From Methanobacteriota archaeon (GTDB lineage: Archaea; Thermoplasmatota; Poseidoniia; Poseidoniales; Thalassarchaeaceae): a DNA stretch of 7,603 nt. The position numbers and the translations under genes were made by a program. The first letter of the stretch is position 1. Every line of letters starts with the position of its first letter. Below are positions 1-6,484 of the stretch, piece after piece. Below the pieces are notes generated by a model. It searched no databases and was not told where the DNA came from. It was given only the letters and a program-made list of their open reading frames with translations. Where the stretch lies: positions 1 to 7,603 of the forward strand of contig NYYK01000077.1 in the NCBI GenBank assembly GCA_002685895.1, given 5' to 3'.

Positions 1-2
1 AA

Positions 3-887
3 GCAAGTGCATTCCTAGGCACCTCACCAATACGGCAATTTGCTGAGAATTGGACTATGGAGCGAATTCTATCTACTGCTGAAAAAGCGGTCACTTTTGC
101 TGTAGACAATGACATCCCTGTGATGTTTGTGACTGAGGACACTACTCGCTCAAAGCCGGATGAAATCAAACAGGTCTATACGCGAGCCATTGAGTTAGGC
201 GCTGACAGGATCTGTGTTTGCGATACTTGCGGGCATGTAACTCCAAATGGGGTACGACAACTGCTCACCTTCATTCAAGATGAGGTGATTCCTGATGCTG
301 GGGTAAAAAGACGAGATATTGAGGTCAACTGGCACGGCCACCAAGACAGGGGTTTGGGGGTTGCCAACAATCTAGCAGCAGTTGAGGCTGGCGCTGACGT
401 GATTCACGGTACTGCTCTTGGAGTAGGAGAACGCTCTGGAAATGCTCCACTCGACCAAACTCTAGTGAATCTCTCACTCATGGGCGTCATTGACAACGAC
501 CTCACCCTTCTTGCTGAATATATGGAGAAGGCACACGAATACATTGAAGTGGCGTTACCGCGCAACTATCCTGTGTTTGGTGCTGATGCGTTTGAAACTG
601 GAACTGGCGTCCACGCATCAGCGGTCATCAAGGCGATGAAAAAGGGTGACAACTGGCTTGCTGATCGTGTCTATTCTGGTGTCCCAGCAGCGGACTTTGG
701 ACTTGAGCAGGTGATTAGAATAGGGCACATGTCAGGACGCTCCAATATCACCTACTGGTTGGAAAAGAACGGCTATGATGTTAATGACGAATTAGTTGCC
801 CATTTATTCGATGTTGCTAAGAGTCAGAGGCGACTGATGGAAGATAAAGAAGTTCATGCTGCAATTTCTGCATTTCAAGCGGAATAA
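3..887 (+). CDS. 2-isopropylmalate / homocitrate synthase family enzyme, 5'-truncated by the window edge
   Basis: Partial gene: the reading frame is open from base 3 and the first visible residues (FLGTSPIRQFAEN) are conserved interior sequence, so the ATG at 57 is not the start. The family (DRE-TIM metallolyase, HMGL-like) condenses acetyl-CoA with a 2-oxoacid, in leucine, isoleucine (citramalate) or lysine (homocitrate) synthesis, in the cytoplasm. Visible barrel motifs are VTEDTTRS, CDTCGH, the metal-binding HxH in WHGHQDRG, HGTALGVGERSGN (the family GxGERxGN signature), then the linker subdomains FGADAFETGTGVHAS and SGVPAADFG...SGRSNITYW. The protein stops about 50 residues after this last motif, so the roughly 120-residue LeuA allosteric dimer domain is absent. 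That suggests a form not feedback-regulated in the usual way, or a paralogue with another substrate. The substrate cannot be settled from sequence alone, and no leuBCD genes lie downstream. Family call is firm; exact reaction is inferred. Confidence 0.9.
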   Translation, partial: ASAFLGTSPIRQFAENWTMERILSTAEKAVTFAVDNDIPVMFVTEDTTRSKPDEIKQVYTRAIELGADRICVCDTCGHVTPNGVRQLLTFIQDEVIPDAGVKRRDIEVNWHGHQDRGLGVANNLAAVEAGADVIHGTALGVGERSGNAPLDQTLVNLSLMGVIDNDLTLLAEYMEKAHEYIEVALPRNYPVFGADAFETGTGVHASAVIKAMKKGDNWLADRVYSGVPAADFGLEQVIRIGHMSGRSNITYWLEKNGYDVNDELVAHLFDVAKSQRRLMEDKEVHAAISAFQAE

Positions 888-892
888 TGCCC

Positions 893-897
893 TTTTT
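893..897 (+). terminator. Possible oligo-T terminator after the isopropylmalate-synthase-family gene
   Basis: A run of five T, in a pyrimidine-rich stretch starting six bases after the stop codon. Archaeal RNA polymerase terminates at short oligo-U tracts without needing a hairpin, and the position fits. The run is short, so this is only a plausible site. Confidence 0.3.
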
Positions 898-917
898 ACT
901 TCCGTTTAAGGGAGATT

Positions 918-948
918 AATTAGGCACTTGCAGGGGTAAGTGCTAATT
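918..948. repeat. Bulged inverted repeat in the intergenic gap before the protease gene
   Basis: The arms AATTAGGCACTT (918-929) and AAGTGCTAATT (938-948) pair as 11 base pairs with one unpaired G (924) and an 8-base loop (930-937). It lies 23 bases before the protease start codon and about 30 bases after the upstream stop. It could be a transcript hairpin in the protease leader, part of a terminator for the upstream gene, or a dimeric regulator's operator. The pairing is seen directly; the function is unknown. Confidence 0.5.
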
Positions 949-971
949 GGGACCTTGGCGGCCTTTGTGTT

Positions 972-3900
972 ATGCGAGGGGTTTTGATTACCGCCTTGTT
1001 CATACTATCTATTCTTGCACCACTTGCTAACGCACTTGAACCGATAAGTGAGAGAGAGTTGGGCTTGGGGGCGCCACTTTCTGATGAGGTTGAGGATGCC
1101 CCCATCACATACGGCTTTTCACCTGCTGTTAGAGCAGCCTTTGCAAGGGTTAGCGATTTGTCACAATACTCTGATGCTGAACTCACTTCTGCAGACCAAT
1201 GGGTAGCCGTCAGTGCAATTCCTCTTGGAGAGGATGCTCGTGATCTTACTAACACTTGGATAGTTGATGTTGAGCCGGCTTTGGCGCCGGCAAAATTTGC
1301 ACAATTACAAGCAGATGGTATTGTTGAGGTAGCCTACCCGCTTATCGAGCGGGATGCATCGACAAAAATGATTCCAAACGACACTAAGTTCTCTGACCAG
1401 TGGCATTTGCAAAACACCGGACAAACTGGAGGAACTACGGGTGAAGATGTCAATGTGACTGGGGTGTGGGACAACTACACTGGCGCAGGTGTTGTGATAG
1501 GAATTGTCGATGATGGACTGGATTGGGAACATCCTGACTTGGATGATCACTACGAGGGTACTCTAGATTACGACTACTGTGGCAATGATGGCAACCCAAC
1601 GCCATCCAACTGGGATGCACATGGAACTGCCGCAGCTGGTGTTGCTGCCGCTGTTGGAAACAACAGCCTAGGCGTCACAGGTTCTGCGCCTGAGGCAGGG
1701 CTTGCAGGATTACAACTCATATCTTGTGGACTTTCTGATTCCAAAGAAGCAAACGCTCTTGGCCACCTACGACAATCGATTGACATTTACTCTAATTCAT
1801 GGGGTCCAAGTGACAATGGAAACACCTTGGAAGCGCCAGGGCCGCTGGTGTTAGCCGCTTTTGAGGCAGATGTATTTCAAGGCAGAAGCGGGCTTGGAAA
1901 TATCATTACTTGGGCTGCTGGAAACGGGCTCAACAATAATGACGACTCAAATTATGACGGCTACGCAAACAGCAGGTTCACCATAGCCGTAGCCGCAACC
2001 ACCCATTATGGGGACAATGCATGGTATTCTGAACCCGGCGACAATATCCTTGTCGCAGCCCCTTCAGATGGTGATGGAGAAGGAATCACCACGACAGACA
2101 TAGAAGGGTCATCAGGATATACCAATAATGACTACACGGATAATTTCGGGGGAACCTCGTCAGCAACGCCTCTAGTTTCAGGGGTGGTCGCACTAATTCT
2201 TGAAGCAAATTCAAACCTAACTTGGCGAGACCTGCAACATGTGCTTGCCAACTCAGCGAGGGTCAACGATGCAGGAGATGGGTCTTGGGGGACAAACGGA
2301 GCAGGACACGATGTAAGCCACAAATATGGATTTGGAGTGATAGATGCGGGGGCTGCAGTAGCATTGGCTTTGAATTGGACAAATGTTGAAACTGAAGTGA
2401 ACATTACAAGCGGAACTCAAAATCTCAATGCTGCTATCCCCGATGCAACTAATGTAGCGGCTACAGATACTGTCTACATGAGTGATGACCTACAACTGGA
2501 ATCTGTTGATATTCTTGTCGACATTGACCATAATGCACGAGGTGACCTTGAAATTAAACTGACTTCACCTTCTGGAACTGAGTCTGTACTAGCTACTAAG
2601 CACAACGATAACGGTAATGATTACAACAACTGGATGTTCTCATCCGTCCACTTCTGGGATGAAGGAAGTGCCGGCAACTGGACTCTATCTGTAGAGGACA
2701 AAGATAGCGGAACATCAGGAACTATCGATGATTGGGAACTTATTCTGCATGGCGTGGAGTTGAATCGTGATACTGATTTAGACGGCCTTCTAGACGATGA
2801 CGAAGTTGACAATTACAGCACAGACCCATATGACAATGATACTGACGATGATTTCCTTCTCGATGGCCTTGAGGTACTGAACTACTCAACCGATCCACTC
2901 AACCCTGATAGTGATGGAGATGGGCTTCTAGACGGTGTGGAGGTTCTTGTGAATGGAACTGACCCACTCAACAACGATACCGATGGAGATGGGCTTCTCG
3001 ATGGTTTTGAAGTCAATATTTCCCACACCGACCCGCTCACCTACGACAATGACACCGACTCCGATACTTGGTACTGGTTTGATGATTGTAATGACACAAA
3101 TCCTCTTATTCATCCAGCGATGAACGAATTGCTGAACGGTATTGATGATAATTGCAACGAACTTGTTGATGAAGGATTCAATGAGACTGATTCTGATCTT
3201 GACCGACTAATGGATTGGGCTGAATACCATGTCTATGGCACAGGAGTGAATGTTGCAGATACAGATGGAGATGGATTGAATGATGGAGATGAGGTGATTG
3301 ACTGGGGAAGCAATCCTCTCTCATATGACAATGACAGCGATGGAGATGGGTGGTACTGGTTCATTGACTGTGAAGATGAAAATCCATATCTCAATCCAGG
3401 CATGGAAGAATTACTTGACGGATTAGACAATGATTGTGACAATTTGGTTGACGAAGATTTCTATGGCCAGGATAGTGATCAAGATGGGCTGTTTGATCTT
3501 GATGAATTCAATCTAATTGGCACCGACCCATTTCACAATGATACTGATAGAGATGGGCTTACTGATGGCGAGGAGTTGCTGTATACTCACTCCGACCCTC
3601 TATCACCCGACTTGGATGAAGATGAAGATGGGTTCCGCTGGTTCGATGACTGTGATGACAACGATTCTGCTCGCTCACCTGACGCCAATGAAACTTGGAA
3701 TTGGTTGGATGACAACTGTGATGATGAAATTGATGATGGAGTAAATTTCTCAGCACATATTCTATGGTCAATCTATCCATCTGACCTTGATGTAAATAGT
3801 TCACACCTCAATTCCACTGTCGACACCTTGCACCTGAAAATCCAGTTGATTGATGTGGGCTTTGGGTGGAATGAATTAGAAAACCACTCAGATATTCATT

Positions 3901-4385
3901 TGGAACTTCTTTGGCCAGATGGACACTCCACTGACCTTCAATCAACACATGGATTGGAAGAAGGTATTGAGACACTTATTGTTGACCTTGGGCCACTGAA
4001 CTGTAGTGAGCCTCTAGCTTACAATACCTATGAGCAAACGCTCTGCCATCAGCACAATCAGACTGTGGGGCCATGGGTATTGGTTTTCTCAATAAGAGAA
4101 GGAGAAAATGTGCTTGATTATAGTTGGTCAATCTATTATTTCACATGGAATCCACCTGAAGAACAACAGGGCAATTCTGACGATGTAGATGATGATTCTG
4201 AAGGAGATTCAACTAATGGAGATACCTCAGAAGAACAAGGTATTGGGGGAACAAACATCTCAGACGAAATCGTGATTGGACTTGCTGCACTTCTGGTTTT
4301 GTCAATTGTAATCTTACTAATTACTAGGCGTAAGCCACCTGCTAAACCTGTAGGTTTGACAATGCCAGATTTCTACCACAGTTGA
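972..4385 (+). CDS. Secreted, membrane-anchored kexin/furin-like subtilisin protease (S8) with P domain and Ca-binding repeat stalk
   Basis: Serine endopeptidase of 1137 residues, predicted to sit on the outer cell surface and cleave extracellular or surface proteins. Residues 1-21 are a signal peptide (cleavage near ANA/LE) and about 25-135 look like a propeptide. The S8 domain (about 140-470) has a complete catalytic set: Asp180 (IVDDGLDWEHPDL), His217 (DAHGTA), oxyanion Asn318 (WAAGNG) and Ser396 (GGTSSATP). SNSWGPSDNG and VDDGLD are kexin-type signatures. A P domain follows (about 500-594; GDLEIKLTSPSG, AGNWTLSVED). Residues 600-924 form an Asp-rich stalk of DxDxDGLxD repeats interleaved with three MopE-like two-cysteine units. 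Then come a beta-rich region (927-1060), an acidic linker (1062-1095), a helix (about 1100-1118) and a basic cytoplasmic tail. Many N-x-S/T sequons fit an exported glycoprotein. No clear ribosome-binding site precedes the ATG, but the signal peptide supports it. The cleavage specificity is not deducible here. Confidence 0.93.
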   Translation: MRGVLITALFILSILAPLANALEPISERELGLGAPLSDEVEDAPITYGFSPAVRAAFARVSDLSQYSDAELTSADQWVAVSAIPLGEDARDLTNTWIVDVEPALAPAKFAQLQADGIVEVAYPLIERDASTKMIPNDTKFSDQWHLQNTGQTGGTTGEDVNVTGVWDNYTGAGVVIGIVDDGLDWEHPDLDDHYEGTLDYDYCGNDGNPTPSNWDAHGTAAAGVAAAVGNNSLGVTGSAPEAGLAGLQLISCGLSDSKEANALGHLRQSIDIYSNSWGPSDNGNTLEAPGPLVLAAFEADVFQGRSGLGNIITWAAGNGLNNNDDSNYDGYANSRFTIAVAATTHYGDNAWYSEPGDNILVAAPSDGDGEGITTTDIEGSSGYTNNDYTDNFGGTSSATPLVSGVVALILEANSNLTWRDLQHVLANSARVNDAGDGSWGTNGAGHDVSHKYGFGVIDAGAAVALALNWTNVETEVNITSGTQNLNAAIPDATNVAATDTVYMSDDLQLESVDILVDIDHNARGDLEIKLTSPSGTESVLATKHNDNGNDYNNWMFSSVHFWDEGSAGNWTLSVEDKDSGTSGTIDDWELILHGVELNRDTDLDGLLDDDEVDNYSTDPYDNDTDDDFLLDGLEVLNYSTDPLNPDSDGDGLLDGVEVLVNGTDPLNNDTDGDGLLDGFEVNISHTDPLTYDNDTDSDTWYWFDDCNDTNPLIHPAMNELLNGIDDNCNELVDEGFNETDSDLDRLMDWAEYHVYGTGVNVADTDGDGLNDGDEVIDWGSNPLSYDNDSDGDGWYWFIDCEDENPYLNPGMEELLDGLDNDCDNLVDEDFYGQDSDQDGLFDLDEFNLIGTDPFHNDTDRDGLTDGEELLYTHSDPLSPDLDEDEDGFRWFDDCDDNDSARSPDANETWNWLDDNCDDEIDDGVNFSAHILWSIYPSDLDVNSSHLNSTVDTLHLKIQLIDVGFGWNELENHSDIHLELLWPDGHSTDLQSTHGLEEGIETLIVDLGPLNCSEPLAYNTYEQTLCHQHNQTVGPWVLVFSIREGENVLDYSWSIYYFTWNPPEEQQGNSDDVDDDSEGDSTNGDTSEEQGIGGTNISDEIVIGLAALLVLSIVILLITRRKPPAKPVGLTMPDFYHS
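2769..3743 (+). repeat. Asp-rich repeat stalk inside the protease: TSP3-like units alternating with MopE-like cysteine units
   Basis: Encodes residues 600-924. Three 23-residue units beginning at D600, D623 and D646 and a 25-residue unit at D669 share the pattern DxDxDGLLDGxEV...TDP, as in thrombospondin type-3 or bacterial Ca-binding repeats. They are followed by units with DDC-x21-C (C706/C728, C800/C822, C894/C916) ending in LVDE, the MopE metal-binding signature. Further TSP3-like units lie between them. At the DNA level a 17-base block, GATGGAGATGGGCTTCT, occurs at 2913-2929 and 2982-2998, 69 bases (one unit) apart. The stalk probably binds calcium and rigidly spaces the protease from the membrane. 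Ca binding is inferred from the motif. Confidence 0.85.
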
Positions 4386-4403
4386 TACTGTTGACTTTAG
4401 GCC

Positions 4404-4715
4404 TCAAAAAAAGGAGCTGAACGCTATTGTAAATGCAGCGCCAACTAGAACGATAACTACTGCTACTCCAACTAAAACCCACGTAACCACCTCTGTCACT
4501 TGGCTGGCATGCGCCTGCTCTGCATCTGTAGTATCAAGACGGACATCTCCCTTTACAGAACGGATTGCTTTCGCCATCTCTTCAGTCATTTCACCTGACT
4601 GAGCTTTGTTTTTTAGGGCGGCGAGTGATTCATCTTCGATGATGTCAGCAACCTTAGATTCGATTTCAGACCGCTTGACATCTACTTCATCAGGAGTCCA
4701 CCCATGTTCACTCAT
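4404..4715 (-). CDS. Small tail-anchored membrane protein of unknown function
   Basis: A 103-residue protein that I do not recognise. Residues 1-73 are charged, probably helical and cytoplasmic (WTPDEVDVKRSEIESKVADIIEDE, then NKAQSGEMTEEMAKAIRSVKGD). Residues about 74-98 form a single hydrophobic helix (VTWVLVGVAVVIVLVGAAF) five residues from the C-terminus, so it should be tail-anchored with its N-terminus in the cytoplasm. The start is supported by GAGGCGAT (4719-4726 on the complement), which matches the 16S-tail complement GAGGTGAT at all but one base and lies three bases from the ATG. The gene converges on the protease with only 18 bases between stop codons. It is separated from the upstream minus-strand gene by 111 bases that include a palindrome, so it probably has its own promoter. 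No catalytic motif is visible; a regulatory or scaffolding role would be a guess. Confidence 0.8.
   Translation of the reverse strand: MSEHGWTPDEVDVKRSEIESKVADIIEDESLAALKNKAQSGEMTEEMAKAIRSVKGDVRLDTTDAEQAHASQVTEVVTWVLVGVAVVIVLVGAAFTIAFSSFF
4406..4412 (-). terminator. T7 tract at the end of the small membrane-protein gene
   Basis: Read on the minus strand, seven T run through the last two Phe codons into the TGA stop. This is a plausible archaeal oligo-U termination site embedded in the coding end, which would fit the 18-base convergent gap to the protease gene. It may equally be a simple consequence of the Phe-Phe C-terminus. Confidence 0.3.
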
Positions 4716-4718
4716 AGC

Positions 4719-4726
4719 ATCGCCTC
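4719..4726 (-). promoter_or_regulatory. Ribosome-binding site for the small tail-anchored protein
   Basis: Minus-strand GAGGCGAT ends three bases before the ATG at 4715. It differs by one base from GAGGTGAT, the complement of the conserved 16S rRNA 3' end, with the GAGG core seven bases from the start. It fixes the start codon of this gene. Confidence 0.6.
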
Positions 4727-4771
4727 ATTGACCGCTGAACTATCGAACTATTCAAGCATCACGGCATTTAG

Positions 4772-4785
4772 ATTCAATATTGAAT
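4772..4785. promoter_or_regulatory. 14-base perfect palindrome ATTCAATATTGAAT upstream of the small membrane-protein gene
   Basis: The sequence equals its own reverse complement over all 14 bases. It is centred about 63 bases upstream of the minus-strand ATG at 4715 and 48 bases beyond the stop of the hydrolase gene. Its AT-rich core could overlap a TATA element, and a homodimeric helix-turn-helix regulator would be a natural ligand. The symmetry is seen directly; the operator role is inferred. Confidence 0.45.
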
Positions 4786-4826
4786 AAGAAACTACTTTTT
4801 CTACCAATTATAGTCGGAAGATGAAA

Positions 4827-6365
4827 TTACTGCTCTTCTTCAGAACTTTCTTCTTCACTAGTAACAGCAGCATGATTCACACCATACTGATTATCCCAAT
4901 CATGTTGCCATTCAGAATCGACATCACCGCCTTGCCATTCGCCCTCAATGGCAATTTCGTCAACCTCGTACTCTTCCCTCCAAGGAGGATCCTCAATGCT
5001 TCCACTAACAATCAAACGTTGGTGGCCATCAAGTTGACTCTTGACTAAACGCACCCCTTTTGTAATCGGAAGTAAATGACCAACAGGAGTTCCAGCCGTC
5101 ACAAACGGATTGGTCGCACTACAGATGATTAAACCACTTTCAGGAGAAAGGATGTCAGCACTCATACCGGGCTTTTGGGGGTCGACAATTCTACCGATGA
5201 TTTCGTCTTTCTCAATATATGAGCCCGCCTGGACAAACATATCGACAAGACCCCCTTCTTCGGCGCGCACCCATGTTGAACCGGAGGCAAGGAGTCTGAA
5301 GCGTGGGCGATTTGGATAACCGGGGATGACTTTGAAAGAGCGCAGTACATTGAGAACACCGTGAACAGCGACCTTCACCGCCTCGTGGTCAGTTTGAGTA
5401 GCCCCTCCGCCCTCGTAAGTTAACGACCCAATTCCTTCTTCAGTCGCATTACGACGGAGTGTTCCGCGTGGGCCCTTTGAATCGAGAATTACTTCAACGC
5501 CAAAAGCACGGGCTAATTTGTTGCTTTCCGAATGTGCTAGATTAGCTCTTACTTGGGGCAAATTTGTCCTTCCTACTGCTGCACAGTGAAGATCAATCAG
5601 ATAATCTGTGTTTATGATGAGATTCTCCCATATTTTATCGGCAACTCTACTAGTTGTATTTCCATCACTTGAGCCGGGGAATTGCCTATTCAAATCCCTC
5701 CCATCGGGGAAATATCTGCTAAGCCGGCGGTATCCAGGTGGATTTAGTACTGGAATTATTCGTAGAGTGCCAGCCATTGCACTAGGGTCAAGTGGCCTAC
5801 CTGGGCCTGTCATTGACTCTTGACACAGCATACTGCAAGCTAATGGGCCAACCAACTCATCGCCATGAATTGCACCTGTAACAGTAATTACCGGACCTGG
5901 GCGTGCGCCATGTAGAACAGTGATTGGAGTTGCCCAATTCTCTCCAAGAGTCACATCGAGTAGGGGCATTGATATTCTTCGAATTGAATTTGGCTTTACT
6001 CGCCTGTTAGCGATGCGGTGTTGCTTTGGACCACCGGCACGATCCCATTCACTTCGCTTTCTCCGCTTCGCCTTTGAGAGCGATTTCTGGATTTTATCAC
6101 GCCGTTCCTGTGGAATTTGATTACTGACTTTAAGGGTCTTTTTTCCACTACTCTTAGATTTAGACTTGGCTTTAGCCTTCGATTTTGTCTTGGATTTTGC
6201 CTTCGATTTAGGTTTTGAAGTCGATTTAGGCTTTGACTTCGCTTTAGCCTTCGATTTTGTCTTGGATTTAGGTTTTGAAGTCGATTTAGGCTTTGATTTG
6301 GCCTTTGAAGGAGTTTTGCTGGCGCTCAAATGCTCATCAATTTCGGACTCATCTTCGCTCGACAT
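4827..6365 (-). CDS. AstE/aspartoacylase-type zinc hydrolase (M14 clan) with Lys-rich histone-H1-like N-terminal tail
   Basis: A 512-residue protein; residues are numbered from the ATG at 6365. A GTG three codons upstream (6374) is possible, but its GGTG fits better as ribosome-binding site, and an in-frame stop lies just beyond. Residues about 17-76 are almost only Lys, Ser, Ala, Pro and Thr; 77-130 remain strongly basic (KAKRRKRSEWDR). The catalytic domain (about 135-345) has the family signatures: GAIHGDE with zinc ligands H167 and E170, IPVLNPPGY, substrate-binding DLNR (N226, R227), DLHC with zinc ligand H260, and YEGGG with likely catalytic E318. A beta-barrel region (about 355-435) and an acidic tail ending EEESSEEEQ follow. 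The family removes acyl groups or amino acids from amide-linked substrates (succinylglutamate desuccinylase, aspartoacylase, RimB). The substrate here is unknown and no arginine-catabolism neighbours are visible. The basic tail suggests nucleic-acid or polyanion binding, or pairing with the acidic tail. Confidence 0.9.
   Translation of the reverse strand: MSSEDESEIDEHLSASKTPSKAKSKPKSTSKPKSKTKSKAKAKSKPKSTSKPKSKAKSKTKSKAKAKSKSKSSGKKTLKVSNQIPQERRDKIQKSLSKAKRRKRSEWDRAGGPKQHRIANRRVKPNSIRRISMPLLDVTLGENWATPITVLHGARPGPVITVTGAIHGDELVGPLACSMLCQESMTGPGRPLDPSAMAGTLRIIPVLNPPGYRRLSRYFPDGRDLNRQFPGSSDGNTTSRVADKIWENLIINTDYLIDLHCAAVGRTNLPQVRANLAHSESNKLARAFGVEVILDSKGPRGTLRRNATEEGIGSLTYEGGGATQTDHEAVKVAVHGVLNVLRSFKVIPGYPNRPRFRLLASGSTWVRAEEGGLVDMFVQAGSYIEKDEIIGRIVDPQKPGMSADILSPESGLIICSATNPFVTAGTPVGHLLPITKGVRLVKSQLDGHQRLIVSGSIEDPPWREEYEVDEIAIEGEWQGGDVDSEWQHDWDNQYGVNHAAVTSEEESSEEEQ
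6169..6300 (-). repeat. Imperfect tandem DNA repeat (72 + 60 bp) encoding the Lys-rich tail
   Basis: Copy one (6169-6240) and copy two (6241-6300) share a 29-base block (6169-6197 and 6241-6269) and a 27-base block (6210-6236 and 6270-6296) without mismatch. Copy one has 12 extra bases (6198-6209), four codons, between the blocks. In-frame length change by 12 bases indicates recent duplication or slippage within the SK/AK/PK-coding region, leaving the frame intact. Confidence 0.8.
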
Positions 6366-6484
6366 CAACAGCACCCATCCGAGTCAAGCAAACTCCGCTG
6401 TTTAGATGGCATTGGTGACTAATGAAAAAGCCGCCGCTCTTATTTTCACCAAAATCAAGGGTTTTGTACTGCTTTAGGGGCGTA
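6366..6484. promoter_or_regulatory. Divergent promoter region between the M14-type hydrolase and thioesterase genes
   Basis: This 119-base gap lies between start codons facing opposite ways and must hold both promoters. An AT-rich element CTTATTTTC at 6439-6447 lies 38 bases before the thioesterase ATG and could be its TATA box with a short leader; its complement GAAAATAAG could serve the other direction. Minus-strand TCTAAACAG near 6395-6404 is an alternative for the hydrolase. No symmetric operator stands out. TATA assignments are tentative. Confidence 0.35.

Noticed and set aside
57..887. Start of the first gene at the ATG at 57
   Set aside because: The frame is open back to the window edge and encodes conserved family sequence (FLGTSPIRQFAEN), so 57 is an internal Met.
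920..1255. Minus-strand open frame of 111 codons
   Set aside because: It lies almost wholly inside the signal/propeptide region of the protease, has Ser/Ala-rich antisense composition and no recognisable motif.
2913..2998. Short direct repeats GATGGAGATGGGCTTCT as a mobile-element or CRISPR signal
   Set aside because: They fall at one 23-codon period and encode the DGDGLL core of the calcium-binding units.
3517..3744. Plus-strand 75-codon Met-rich frame
   Set aside because: Frame-shifted shadow of the Asp-rich repeats (GATGATGAT read as Met/Thr/Leu codons).
6169..6300. CRISPR-like array
   Set aside because: The two repeats abut, have no unique spacers, and encode an in-frame low-complexity tail.
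6366..6374. GTG at 6374 as start of the M14-type hydrolase
   Set aside because: The GGTG overlapping it sits at good ribosome-binding distance from the ATG at 6365, which gives an ordinary MSSEDES N-terminus. It remains possible.
6166..6405. Plus-strand frame rich in Phe/Asp/Leu repeats
   Set aside because: It is the antisense image of the Lys-rich tail repeat; the enzyme frame on the other strand has real catalytic motifs.
6422..6484. Upstream ATG at 6422 as thioesterase start
   Set aside because: It adds 21 non-domain residues, leaves about 55 bases for two divergent promoters, and lacks a ribosome-binding site; AGGGGCG precedes 6485.
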